Source of the DNA: Prorocentrum cordatum | Taxonomy: Eukaryota > Sar > Dinophyceae > Prorocentrales > Prorocentraceae | Assembly (NCBI GenBank): GCA_963575745.1 | Contig: CAUYUJ010016699.1 | Span: forward strand, 1 to 64,000 | Direction of reading: 5' to 3' | DNA: 64,000 bases | Shown here: positions 10,194 through 20,126 of the stretch, in pieces | Layout of the letters: each line of letters opens with the position of its first letter | Numbering within the stretch: position 1 is the stretch's first letter | Translations under genes and position numbers: made by a program | The notes under the pieces: model-generated | Databases searched by the model: none | The model's input: the letters and a program-made list of their open reading frames with translations, nothing else | Told to the model about the DNA's origin: nothing

Positions 10194-11885
10194 TCACGAG
10201 CCGTTGCCGCGGCCCGGCCGCGGCGCGCGGCCCGGCGGCGGCCTCGCGAGCGCCCTGTCCTCCCACGCCTTGCGGCGCTCCTTGGCCGCGGCGTTCTCGG
10301 CGGCGACCTGCTCTGAAAACCACTTGGCGAGAGCCGGGCACACCATGACCCCTCGAGTGTTCTGCAGCCCCGTGAAAAGGAAGCTCTCGTCATGCTGCCC
10401 TTCCGGGCACGACGACCCAAGCAGAACGTCCTTGAGCTTCCCCTCGCACCAATGGATCTGGCGGCAGATGAGTTCGAGGGCGGCGATGTTGCTGGCGTCC
10501 AGCATCTCGTAGCACAAAGCAGTCTGGAAGATCTTCGACATCTCGGAGCGAAGCACCATGATGGGGCCGTCCAACCCGAGGCGGCAGGCGGAGCGGAACG
10601 CGATGTGTTGTCCCACCGCCGACCCGCCGTCCTCCAGCATGTAGTTGGCGCACCACAAGACCGTGCACGGGCCCAGCACAAACCAGTCCGGCCAGGTCTG
10701 CTGGCGCATGGCTCTGACCCCCTCGCCGAACTGTTTGTGGCGTCGACCCTCCTGATTGTAGGTGACGGCCAGCGTGCAGAAGTCGTCTCCTGCTGCGGCT
10801 GGTGGAAGCCCGGCGCCTCCAGCGAGTGCTGCTGGGCCAAAGGCGGCCGCGGCGCCAGCTGCTCCAGCAGCCGCTGCGATGCATGCTGGAGCGGGAGCCC
10901 CGGGGACGGGCGGAGGCGCCAGAGCGCCGGTGAGGAATGCAGGCCCTGCTGCCGCGGCAGGTGCGATGGGCGCAGCTGCTGCAGCGGCCACGGCGGGGCC
11001 CAACCCGGCGGGCACGACAGCGTCGCCGGCCCCGGCGGCGGCCAGGGCGGCGTCGTGCTCGGCGACGAGCCTGAGGGCTGCAGGGCACAGCGCGTGGAAG
11101 TCGGCGAGCATGAGAGGCTGCGCGAAGTCGTACACTAGGATCCCGGCTGCCGCGGCCGGCGGGGGCCCCCCGCCTGGAACCCTGCGATACCAGGCGCGGA
11201 TGTCCGTGTTGGCGGGCTCCAGCTCTCCCACGTACAGGCCGTTGTCGGGAGTAGCCACCACTGCGTTGACAAGCTGTATCTGAGACACACCCACCACAGT
11301 GCGGCCGAGCAGCAACGGAGGGTGGACCGCATACTCGATGACAAGCTCATCACCCTCATTCATTTGATGACGCCCGAACCCCGCAGCTGCCGGTGCGCAC
11401 GGCTGCCAGCAGGCAGCACAGAAGGCGCTGGCCGTGCCCCGGCGGAGGCTGCTCCACCAGGGCGCGTCGGCAGCACCCAGGCCCGGCAAGCAGCCCGCGA
11501 AGCGCCTCCACGAACAGCGAGCCCGCGAGTGATGCGCAAGCTGCTGCCCCGGCTCCTGCCCGGCGCCCGCCACGCACTCCTGGAGCAGGGCGACGCACTC
11601 CTCGATGGAGGGCGGCAGCAGCTCCACGGTCGGCTCCACGCACGGCGGAGCGGGCTGGAACCAGGCGGCGCAGGCCTCGGCTGAGGGCGCCTCTGGCTCC
11701 AATGGCGCCTCCGCGGCCGGCGGAGGATCGGGTGGTGGCTGCCCGCCACCAGAGGGCGCGAGCCCGCGCGAGGCTGGACCGAGGGCGAACCCGGCCAAAA
11801 GGAGGGCGATCGATGAAATCCAGGTCTCCTCTGGCCGCATATCGAGAGAAAAGGCTGCGGATGGCAGATCCGAGATGGACATCAT
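10194..11885 (-). CDS. Upstream ORF (gag-like position) of the RT retroelement
   Basis: This 563-codon ORF starts at tandem ATGs (11880-11885). A hydrophobic N-terminal stretch is followed by proline/alanine-rich low complexity. A more conserved-looking domain in the C-terminal half (about 10320-10780) contains TYNQEGRRHKQFGEGVRAM, WPDWFVLGP, and a helical region rich in Leu, Ile and Cys. The WP...GP motif and the position just before an RT ORF match the first ORF of a common dinoflagellate retroelement. Its biochemical role is unknown to me; a nucleic-acid-binding or gag-like role is inferred from position only. Alternative frames near 11360-11740 are also open, so a frameshift in the N-terminal half is possible. 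Confidence 0.7.
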   Translation of the reverse strand: MMSISDLPSAAFSLDMRPEETWISSIALLLAGFALGPASRGLAPSGGGQPPPDPPPAAEAPLEPEAPSAEACAAWFQPAPPCVEPTVELLPPSIEECVALLQECVAGAGQEPGQQLAHHSRARCSWRRFAGCLPGLGAADAPWWSSLRRGTASAFCAACWQPCAPAAAGFGRHQMNEGDELVIEYAVHPPLLLGRTVVGVSQIQLVNAVVATPDNGLYVGELEPANTDIRAWYRRVPGGGPPPAAAAGILVYDFAQPLMLADFHALCPAALRLVAEHDAALAAAGAGDAVVPAGLGPAVAAAAAAPIAPAAAAGPAFLTGALAPPPVPGAPAPACIAAAAGAAGAAAAFGPAALAGGAGLPPAAAGDDFCTLAVTYNQEGRRHKQFGEGVRAMRQQTWPDWFVLGPCTVLWCANYMLEDGGSAVGQHIAFRSACRLGLDGPIMVLRSEMSKIFQTALCYEMLDASNIAALELICRQIHWCEGKLKDVLLGSSCPEGQHDESFLFTGLQNTRGVMVCPALAKWFSEQVAAENAAAKERRKAWEDRALARPPPGRAPRPGRGNGS

Positions 11886-11932
11886 TGTCCAGCGGCACTC
11901 ATTCTGCTTCAGGATTAAAGTTCAAGAACACC

Positions 11933-12080
<148 letters not shown>

Positions 12081-12084
12081 TCCC

Positions 12085-12180
12085 TCCCCGCCTCCTCCTA
12101 CCTTGTATCTCTCCTCCTCCTTCTCCTCCTCCTCCTCCTCCTCCTCCTCCCTCTCCTTTCCTCGTCCTCCTCTTTCCAGC
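12085..12180. repeat. CTC/TCC-rich low-complexity tract
   Basis: Pyrimidine-rich sequence dominated by CTC triplets, continuing from the CAT run. Confidence 0.85.
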
Positions 12181-12283
12181 CATGACGAGGAGAATGGGGA
12201 GGATCGCTAAGAGCAATCTATAGAAGGATGATGAGCAGCAGTAGGGGGGTCTGGAAGGAAGAGGAAGCGCCCCCTCACGCGGA

Positions 12284-12700
12284 TCGCGCCCTCATCGGGA
12301 GTTCCATCTATAGTCTCATTGGGCCAGACCCCATGCAGCTGCGCGTCCACATTGGCGCACCCCTCACGCGGTTCGCGCTCCATAGGGAGCCCCAGCAGCG
12401 GTCTCCTTGGGCCAGTTCGCATGCCGCGGCGCGCTCATTTCGGCACACCAGTTATGCGGATCGTGCCCCACTCGGAGCTTCACCTGCAGCCCTCGGTGGG
12501 CCAGTTCGCTTGCCGAGGCGCTCCAATGTCGGCGCGCTCCTCCAAGGCCTCAGGGCCACTTCGCATGCCGCGGCGCGCCCACTTCGGCAAACCCCTGCCG
12601 CGGATCGCGCCCTATTCGGAACTCTACCTGCAGCCCTCGGTGGGCAAGTTCGCATGCCGTGGCGCTCCACTTTCCAGTGCTCACGCCTGGGGGCGCGCGC
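12284..12700. repeat. Minisatellite, about 89-bp unit, GC-rich
   Basis: The landmark GGGCCAGTTCGC or a close variant occurs at 12321, 12409, 12498, 12553 and 12642 (steps 88, 89, 55, 89). Each unit also carries a CGCGGATCGTGCCC-like motif and a CGCGGCGCGC core. Open frames here are periodic and I do not treat them as genes. Confidence 0.8.
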
Positions 12701-13310
12701 GCGCGCCTGCAATGAACAAAGCACATGCGTGCGAGGGCTTCACAGGCGGCTGGAAATGACCCAGATCGCCTGCAGTGTCTCTTGCAGGGCGCCCCAGGTG
12801 GTTGGCGTGAGGCCGCGGAATAATACCGCCTATAGTCGACACGCGCGCACCGCAACAGGAAGCTCCGAACAGGCAACCAAAGTGAAACCCGTAGGCTAAA
12901 CATAGGCGCGTGCGCTGAAGGAGAATCTGCCTCAGTCCATGTCAGAGGAGTCCATGACGTCTTGGCCAGAGCTGTAGCCAGGATCGTTCAAAGCATCAAT
13001 GTACAACCATCAGCGATTTTCCATTGTGTTTTCTTACAGGTCCTTCCCTTGATTTTCGCGGTTTTACCTCGAGTTGGCGAGAGTTTCTCCCCTCCCCCCC
13101 TCGTCCCCTTCCTCCCTGCTCCCCCTCCCCTTTTCCTGGAGTAAACATGCAGCTCTCCCCCAAACGGCTCTGGAACGAAGGGTCTGGCGCTTCTTCCCGA
13201 GGCTCTGTGTTGGCTCGGCGTCTGCACGCAAATCTTCCTGCATGTTTTTTTCAGGTACGTCGTCAGCATTGTATTTTCTGCCGGTGCGCCGCCAGGGCGC
13301 TGCTCTTGCC
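12701..13310. other. Unassigned sequence
   Basis: I see no gene. The stretch has no convincing ORF homology, splice structure or tandem repeat. Confidence 0.6.
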
Positions 13311-13480
13311 TGCCTGCCTCGCGCGGATCGTGCCCAATATAGAACTCCATCTAAGGCATCACTGGACCAGTTTGCAGACCGCGGCGCGCCCATTTCGGCA
13401 CACCTGTCACGCGGAATTTTGTCTCATAGGGAGCTCTACCTGCGGCCCCAGAGGGAGGGTTCGCATGCCGCGGCCCCGCG
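13311..13480. repeat. Two further units of the 12.3-12.7 kb minisatellite
   Basis: The CGCGGATCGTGCCC motif recurs at about 13323 and the CCGCGGCGCGCCCATTTCGG core near 13379, with a spacing of about 90 bp, so this is a separate block of the same family. Confidence 0.7.
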
Positions 13481-13804
13481 TCGACAGCTGCCCTGGCTGA
13501 GTTGGGGGATCGAGCTCCGACTAGTGCATCATGGAGGAGAGGGCGCAGCGGCGAAGGTGAGGGCGGCGTAGCTTTGCAGAGGTCGAGGGGCGGGGCGTGC
13601 TGGGCGATTTAGCGCTGCGCCAGATCGACATCGATGGGCTTGGTGATCGGTCGGTCGCCGCTGATCGATCGGCCGTTCCGTCATGAGTGTGGCATCACAA
13701 GCGGCACTCGTGTGGCCGCAGGGGCCCTTCGCAGCGCGCAAGATAAGCCTGCGGTTGAACGGCGACCAGATCGAATACTTCCGCTCGAAGGCCTGAAATC
13801 GGCG
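13481..13804. other. Unassigned sequence
   Basis: I see no supported feature here. Confidence 0.5.
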
Positions 13805-14990
13805 TCAGAGTAACTTCGGGGCTCGGGGCCGCGCGAGGCCTTCTTCTAGCCGTGCGCGAAGGGCATCAGCATGACGACGTTGAGCACCCTCGCTCCAATG
13901 CTGGGAGGAGGCGGTGTGGAACAGAAAAACGTTGTGGCCGCGCACCTCGAGGACGTGGCTCGCCGTCACATGGTTGCACATCAACTTTCCCGCCAGGCGG
14001 GCGTCGTTGTGCCGGACGGCCCGTGGCATCCGACGCGCCTGCAGCAGCGGCGCGGATGGTGCTTCAGGAGCCTCGTGAAAAACACTGCTGCGGACGCCAG
14101 CAGCAGTCTATCGAATCGACCACTTGTGAAGCTCGATCTGCCTCGGTGGGGATTTGTCAGAATTTCTGAGGAGCAAGGAGACGGCCGTCAACTGCTGACG
14201 GAAGAGCGGCGACTCGATCAGGTGCCGCGGGATGCGGGGCGATCCCTGAGGATTCCCACCTGTTTGAATGAACTTTGCCATGTGCGCCGCGTGGTCGCTG
14301 GTGAACCTGTCGGCGAGCTTCTCTGGGCATCCCTTCATCCAGGGCTCCAGGGTGAGTTGAATGAGCGCCCCGCCAGGTCAGCTGACCCAGGGCCTGTCTA
14401 GGATGGAGATGGAGTGCGGGTTCCTGTCGTAGTGCGCTGGCTCGTCAGAGGTGGTCTCGGTGAGGTGCTGGAGGGCGTTGGCCCAGCGCGAAGCACGCTC
14501 ATGCTGACTCTTCCCTTAAGCGAGCGGTCCACGAAGCTGGAGGGGGCACGAGGAGCAAAGTTGAGGTCACCATGGGCCGCGACTAGGTTGTGCAGCGGGT
14601 GCGCCTCTGCCGCCGTAGTATCAGCTGCCGAAACTTGCAACATCGAATTGGGCTGCGAGGTGGACAGGTCATGTTTCTGCACGTTGGGATGGAAAACGCG
14701 ACCCCCCCCAACTTGTAATACTACTCGTAGCACGCGCCACATAACAATACATATGTGATGAACATCAGCTTCGCATCCAGCCGGAAGAGCAGTAGCACCG
14801 CCACCCTTGGCTGCCGAGCCCACGCAATAACTGGTGAAGAGGCGAGCGCCAGGCGCTGCTTTCCAAAGAAAACCGCGCAGCTTCTACTCTTCCTGGTGGA
14901 GCCCCTGCAGAGGGACGATGCCTCGCGTGAAGTCGAGGCGCCTGAAATAGCCGAGCTTCGCCTTGCCGTGGGCGCTGTGCTATTGCAGCA
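13805..14990 (-). pseudogene. LINE endonuclease (EEP) domain, decayed
   Basis: The minus strand reads AHGKAKLGYFRRL at about 14940-14980, then KLRGFLWKAAPGARLFTSYC, then WRVLRVVLQVGGGRVFHPNV, then VAAHGDLNFAP at about 14560-14595, then IPRHLIESPLFRQQL near 14200. These match in order the exonuclease-endonuclease-phosphatase domain and following linker of dinoflagellate LINEs. The GDLNF motif stands where GDFNF/GDWN is usual. The glutamate-bearing QETHG motif has become LQGLHQEE and is followed by an in-frame TAG near 14893. Further stops and frame changes follow toward 13805. It would have nicked target DNA to prime reverse transcription; this copy is dead. Confidence 0.7.
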
Positions 14991-15057
14991 ATGCGCGGAG
15001 ATTCCACGACCTGGGCGGGAACGACGGGGAGCCAGACGCATGAGGGGCTCGAGCGGG

Positions 15058-15560
15058 TCAAAGGCTCCACTGTGCCGCCTCTGGCGGCGCGATGATAGAT
15101 TTGACCGCCGCTGCCAAACGCGCCCCAGGGAGGCTGAGCTTCTGGTCGGTGTTGTCTGCCCAGGAGACCTCCGAAGCAATGTTGCCAGGGTTGGGTGCGA
15201 TGCGAAGGGCGGGGTCCCAGTCTGTCATGATGAAGCCGCGGTCCTGTCGAAAACCCAGCGCCTGCTTGGCGTTACAGAACTTCTCAGAAGCTGCCTGGGC
15301 TATGGATGGCAAAGACTTAACGCCTCCAGCGAGCCTGTGAGCAGCAGCAGCGTGATCAGCCAATTGGGCCGCGAAGTCCTTGACCTGGTCGGCGACGGTG
15401 GTCGTAACGTCGCTTGTAAGGTCCCGCCGGAACTCGTCGCGGTGCTCCACCATACTGACACTGACTTCGAAGGCGGCCAGGCGTCCGATGTAGGTGTCGA
15501 CTCCTCATTGTCGCTCGCCATCGCCTCCTCATCAACATCACCTGCAGGCTCAGCAGCGCG
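15058..15560 (-). pseudogene. Probable N-terminal part of the same LINE
   Basis: An open minus-strand frame directly upstream of the EEP remnant encodes FRRDLTSDVTTTVADQVKDF and FIMTDWDPALRIAPNPGN. It ends in a stop at 15058-15060, just before the EEP frame. The helical, charged composition and the position fit the N-terminal segment of a LINE protein. I do not recognise a domain, and the link to the EEP remnant is inferred from order and strand. Confidence 0.4.
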
Positions 15561-15679
15561 AGCGCTGGCGTCCACAGGATGGTCACCAACAGTAGAGGCA
15601 GTAGGCGATTCACCTCCAGCAGGCTGGCCATTACCAAGGAGAGGAACACCAGCAGGGCCACGAACCTTCTTGCGCCTGG

Positions 15680-15805
15680 TGCCGCCTCCTCTTCCTCCTC
15701 CTCCTCCTCCTCTTCCTCCTCCTCCTCCTCTTCCTCCTCCTCCCCCTCCTCCTCCTCCCCCTCCTCCTCCTCCTCCTCCTCCTCCTTCTCCCCCCTCCTC
15801 CTCCT
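15680..15805. repeat. CTC/TCC microsatellite
   Basis: An interrupted run of TCC/CTC triplets. It causes the poly-Ser, poly-Pro and poly-Glu frames in this area. Confidence 0.92.
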
Positions 15806-15924
15806 CGTTCCCATTGTCTTGCATGTGGCCTCGGGAGCGCGCGCCGAGGGCGAAGTGGCTGTGCGCGCAGCAGGGTCTGGCCGCGGACTAGCAGCATCCA
15901 CGCTGCCGCTGGGTGCGTGCGACG

Positions 15925-16062
15925 AGAGGAGGAGGGGGAGGGGGAGGGGGAGGGGGAGGAAGAGGAGGAGGAGGAGGAGGAGGAGGAGGAGGAGGAAGAG
16001 GAGGAAGAGGAGGAAGAGGAGGAGGAGGAGGAGGAGGAGGAGGGAGGAGGAGGAGGAGGCCG
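15925..16062. repeat. GGA/GGGGGA microsatellite
   Basis: A purine tract of GAGGGG units followed by GGA triplets, complementary in composition to the tract at 15680-15805. The pair could in principle fold back. Confidence 0.92.
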
Positions 16063-16458
16063 CAGCAGGATGCGTGCGGCTTGAACCACATCGTCGACGG
16101 AAGGCGGAGGAGGAGGACGCGGAATAATAAGAGGAGTGCTAATGTAAACCCCAGACGCATCAACAATGTTGCATTCAACCCTGCCTCCAAGTTCCCTCTT
16201 CGTGGGTCTCTGCACGAAGGATCTTCACTGCGGGAAGACAGTCCGAGAATCCTCGATCGTGCCAAAAAGCCATTCCTGGGCCGTCGACGCCCCGAATCAA
16301 CGCTATTGTTTCATCCTGGCGACCATGAACCCTCCCAGAACACCATTCTTGGGGCTTCAGCAATGACCATGATTGTTTCGCCCCATTAATCCTATATCGT
16401 GCGGGAACACCATTCTTGGGACGTCAACCAACATAATCTTTGGAACGGGTTACACTTT
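16063..16458. other. Unassigned sequence
   Basis: I see no supported gene. Open frames are short and lack recognisable composition. Confidence 0.5.
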
Positions 16459-16965
16459 ATGTGCGCGGCGCTGAAAGGAGAGACCCCATGTACGTAACAA
16501 AAAAACTACCCGCCATCATCCGTGAAGCTCTGCCAAGCTTTTGAGGCGAATGTGCGCGGCGCTGAAGCGAGAATACCATTTTGAAAACCACCGGCCCTCC
16601 ATCCGTGAAGCTCTTGCAAGCTTTTCAGACGAATGTGCGCGGCGCTGAAGGGAGAGAACCCCTTTTTTAAAAAACAACCCGCGCTCCATATGTGAAGCTC
16701 TTGCAACTTTTCCGGCCGCATTGGCGCGGCGCTAGGGCGGGAACCACATTTTGAAAACCACCCACCCTCCATCCGTGAAGCTCTTGCGAGCAAATCAGAC
16801 TAATGTGCGCGGCGCTGAAACGAGAACCGAATTTTGAAAGCTACCCGCCCTCCATCCGTGGAGTTCTTACAAGCTTTTTAGACGAATGTGCACGGCGCTA
16901 CCCGCCTTCCACCCGTGAAGCTCTTGTAAACTTTTCAGATGCATGTGCGCGGCGCGCGAGAGCCA
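16459..16965. repeat. Tandem repeat, about 84-bp unit, 6-7 copies
   Basis: The landmark TGTGCGCGGCGCT or a variant recurs at 16459, 16551, 16634, 16722, 16804, 16888 and 16944. Each unit also holds TCCATCCGTGAAGCTCTTGC and an A-rich stretch. The last unit is shortened. Confidence 0.9.
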
Positions 16966-17071
16966 CAAGCTTCAATACCATAAATGATGAGGAAGTTTCA
17001 AGCGAAACGCCCGTCCCGCCCTACCGATACGCCTCGGGGTGTGACGGGGAGGGGTTATTTATGAAGAAACG

Positions 17072-17205
17072 GGATGGACGAGGAGGAGCAGGAGGAGGAG
17101 GAGGAGCAGGACGAGGAGGAGAGGGAGGAGGAGAAGGAGGAGGAGGAGGAGGAGGAGGAGGAGGAGGAGGGGGACGAGGAGGAGGAGGAGGAGGAGGCGG
17201 AGAAA
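17072..17205. repeat. GGA microsatellite
   Basis: A run of GGA triplets with GAC/GCA interruptions. Neighbouring poly-Gly and poly-Pro frames are artefacts of it. Confidence 0.93.
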
Positions 17206-18944
17206 CAAAACATAACAAGACTATCAAGATATTCGACGTAAGATAAACATGCAAACTCTCGAAAAAATGGCCCAAACCCTCGGCAACATCTTCCCGCGAC
17301 ATATCTTGAGATCGAGCCGTGAAAATCGCCCGCCTCGAGGTCGTGCCGAACGCATTTTTCTTTCTTGCTGTATTTTTTTTGCGATGCGTGGGCCCGAGGG
17401 CACGCGAAGACGACAAAAATCTCTCTCTGCTTGCTCCCCTGCAAGCCGGGCGGCGGCGCACCGTTCTCCCAACGCCCTGGGTCGAAGTTCGCGCTGTTTT
17501 AGTTCTCGAAGAACCGCCTCGAGGGCTTCGTGAGCTCTCCTCTCTCTTCCTTGCTTTTTGCTACTTCTCCGCGTATCCACTTCTCTGTCCCTCTCTCCCT
17601 GCCTCCCTCCCTCCTTCCCTCCCTGTCTCTACTCGCTTCTTCGCTCTCTCCCTTTGCTATTACCTGTCTGTCTGTGCTGACGGATATGGACCGCTTTCCC
17701 GCAGCGTGCTGGCTGGATACGCATGCACTTCTCGGCAAGAATGTCTGTCCGTCTCTATCTGTCTGTTTTCCTTTTGACTGGTTTAACAGGTATCAAGGTA
17801 TGCTGAGATGTGTGCCACACGAACCCTTGCCAGCAGAACAGCCCTCACAACACATTTGTCTGCGCTGATGTTGACGCCGTCGATGCTGTGTCGGTAATGT
17901 GGTGGAACGCGTGGTAGCCAGGCTAAATCACATTTCCTCAAACGCGTTTGTTGTGTGCTGCTGGCCACAGCGCTGATTTCTGCCACCGGCTCGATTTGAT
18001 GTCAAATCACAGCTCCCTGATGTCGGCGGAGAGGCGTAGCCCGCAGCGTGCAGGGTGGATTCGCACGCTTTGCTCCTGAAAAAATCAGTCTGTCTGTCTT
18101 TCTGTCTGTCTGTCGGCCCGCCTCCGTGTCTTTCTTTCTGTCTGTCTGTCAAGTTCGTTGCCCCATCCAGGGCTCCCGAAAGAGGGCTCCTTCATTACAC
18201 TGGCTTCGGCGACGGTCGGGTCAAAGTCGGGTCTACACGTCGGTGGCTGTACCAAGCATTTTCCGATGGTGCTTTCCCATACTGGTGCAGCAAGCGCCCG
18301 ATTGCCGGTGCCTCTCGCGATGGTGCTTGGCTTTGCTGAGGGTGAGGGGCAGGGGGAGCGGGGAAGGGCGAAGGCAGGAAGGGCGGTGCCGAAAACAGGG
18401 GGGCAAGAAGGACGAGACGGTAGGAAAAGAGGGGGAAAAGTACTCTGCCCAACAGAATGCATCTGATAGACTTCGTCTTTGCACGTGCTGCCCCTGTTCT
18501 GGCATCCATGCAATTCGCTGGTGCAGCGCACGTTCACTATTCCGCAAGAACACGAAAGAGAGAAGCCCGCCCGAGGAAAATATCCCTCTCTTGATTGGTC
18601 ATCCAAAACGCGTCCATAAGCCCATCCTTCTGCCTCGCAAGGATGCCAGACGCGTCAACGCGAAAGTGACATACCCAAGACATGTCGCCATCATCACCCT
18701 TCTGCTTCGCATGATTCATGTACGCAGGTCAATCAGGACTTCGCTAACATTGGGCACATCCATGCGACTCCACGGCGCATGCCACATGCATGTTGCAAGA
18801 TACGGACAATGGCGAAAACCAAAGCATGTGAAACAAGCACGATGACAGCCGGCGCTGCCAGCTAAACAAGCCACCAGCTTTGGCGAACCTTCCCGCGCCC
18901 TACAACGTCGACCTCATGATCTCTGTTGGGCCACCATGCTTTGA
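17206..18944. other. Unassigned sequence with short CTGT runs
   Basis: No gene is recognisable. CTGT/CTTT tetranucleotide runs occur at about 18085-18152, and a CCCGCAGCGTGC segment occurs twice (about 17698 and 18041), each time a short distance upstream of a CTGT-rich stretch, which hints at an old local duplication. Confidence 0.5.
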
Positions 18945-19139
18945 TCGGGTCGGGCGAAAGGGGGGGATAGCAAAGGGGGGGGTTGAGAATCAGCTCACGT
19001 AGCTGATTTTCCCGGCGCCTCCCGGCGCCGGAGGCGGCTATGTATCGAGGAATGGGCCCCTCGGTGAGGCCGAAACCAGCTGCATGCAGCAAATTTCGTA
19101 ACCCCCCCTTTCCCAATCCCCCCCTTTCGCCCGACCCGA
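18945..19139. mobile_element. MITE-like element, ~40-bp terminal inverted repeats, CTTTGA target duplication
   Basis: The left end starts TCGGGTCGGGCGAAAGGGGG and the right end is its reverse complement; about 40 bp match with few differences (18945-18984 against 19100-19139). The hexamer CTTTGA flanks both ends (18939-18944 and 19140-19145) as a target-site duplication. The 195-bp element has no coding capacity. These are the marks of a non-autonomous DNA transposon; the parent transposase is not in the window. Confidence 0.85.
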
Positions 19140-19365
19140 CTTTGACTAGCGACAACTCCACCAGTCCCCACACCCACAAAGGCAGTGCCTGCCTCTGCCC
19201 ACGCACTTCCTTCGTGCACCCCCCGCTGCCCCGGCCTCGGCCGACGATGACCTCCGAGCCCGTGCATCTTTTTTTCTTGGCTGCTCGCCGCGCGGGCGAC
19301 GCTGTGCACTGGGGCCGGGTGGTCCTTGGCCCGTGGCCCGTGAGCTGCGGCCCGCGGGGGGAGGA

Positions 19366-19508
19366 GAAGCAGGAGGAGGGGGAGGAGGGAGGAGGGAGGA
19401 GGGAGGAGGGAGGAGGGAGGAGGGAGGAGGGAGGAGGAGGAGGAGGAGGAGGAGGAGGAGGGGGAGGGAGGAGGAGGAGGGAGGAGGAGGAGGGGGGAGG
19501 AGGAGGTC
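19366..19508. repeat. GGA/GGAGGGA microsatellite
   Basis: A purine-rich array of GGAGGGA heptamers followed by GGA triplets. Confidence 0.93.
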
Positions 19509-19831
19509 CACCGGCGGCCCGGCGGGAGGGCGACGCGCACACGGCGCGTCGCGGAACGCACCCACGCAGGAGGGCGAGGAGGAAGCAGCGGGGCCCCTCG
19601 CGGCCCGCTTGCGAATTCCGTGGGGGCGCGGGGCGGCCGTTCCCGAACGCACCGCGCCCCTCCGACCCGACCGGGCCCCTCTCCCCAAATAACGGATTGT
19701 AAAAACAAATAGCGACATCGAACTCGCCATTTTTTTTAAATATCCTTATTTTTTTTAAAGATCTTTTATTCTTTTAAAAGGGTCTCCCCCCCTCTCCCCC
19801 CTCCCCCCCCCCCCCCCCCCCTTCCCCGAGA
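19509..19831. other. Unassigned GC-rich sequence, then T/A-rich and C-homopolymer tracts
   Basis: 19735-19780 is T/A-rich, and 19785-19826 is almost pure C. On the gene strand this lies beyond the second introner-like element, downstream of the glucosylceramidase gene. Confidence 0.6.
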
Positions 19832-20051
19832 CTGGCGGCGCCCCTAGCGGGGAAGGCAGAGGGAGCCGGCCACCTCGGAAGGCGACGAGGCCGTTCAGGA
19901 GCCCTCCTCTGCCTTCTGGGAAGCCGTGTGGGCCTCCTCCGAAGCCGCAGGGGCTTCTCAGGAGGCCTCCGCTGCATTCTGAGAAGCCCCACCGCCTTCT
20001 GAGAAGGCCTGCCCCCTCTGCCTTGCCTTCCCCCTTGGGCGCGCCGCCGAC
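19832..20051 (-). mobile_element. Introner-like TIR element with GT...AG ends, downstream of the glucosylceramidase stop
   Basis: On the minus strand the segment begins GTCGGCGGCGCGCC and ends GGCGCCGCCAG, so it has inverted termini and canonical splice dinucleotides. At 220 nt it equals the coding intron at 21467-21686 and shares its GTCGGCGGCGCGCCC start and CTTCT/AGAAG palindromic body. It starts 76 bases past the stop codon, so it may be a 3'-UTR intron. Splicing here is inferred; the sequence relationship is seen directly. Confidence 0.72.
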
Positions 20052-20126
20052 GAGAAACATAACAACATTAGCTTACAACACAGGCCGCTGCGCGCTGAAC
20101 CGCCCTGGCGGCGAGCGCGAGCCAGC

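Larger units (their letters stand above)
8731..11885 (-). mobile_element. Dinoflagellate RT retroelement with upstream ORF, 3' part displaced by the copia insertion
   Basis: Two consecutive minus-strand ORFs, an alanine/proline-rich first ORF (10194-11885) and an RT ORF (8731 to about 10190), form an arrangement I know from dinoflagellate genomes. The RT ORF stops abruptly where the copia LTR begins; the rest is expected beyond the left edge. No long terminal repeat of this element is visible at its right end; a CAT microsatellite starts about 50 bases beyond. Confidence 0.8.

Noticed and set aside
14755-16215. Several 150-380-codon frames on both strands at 14.8-16.2 kb
   Set aside because: They are GC-rich shadows of the LINE remnant or translations of CTC/GGA tracts (poly-Pro, poly-Gly, poly-Glu).
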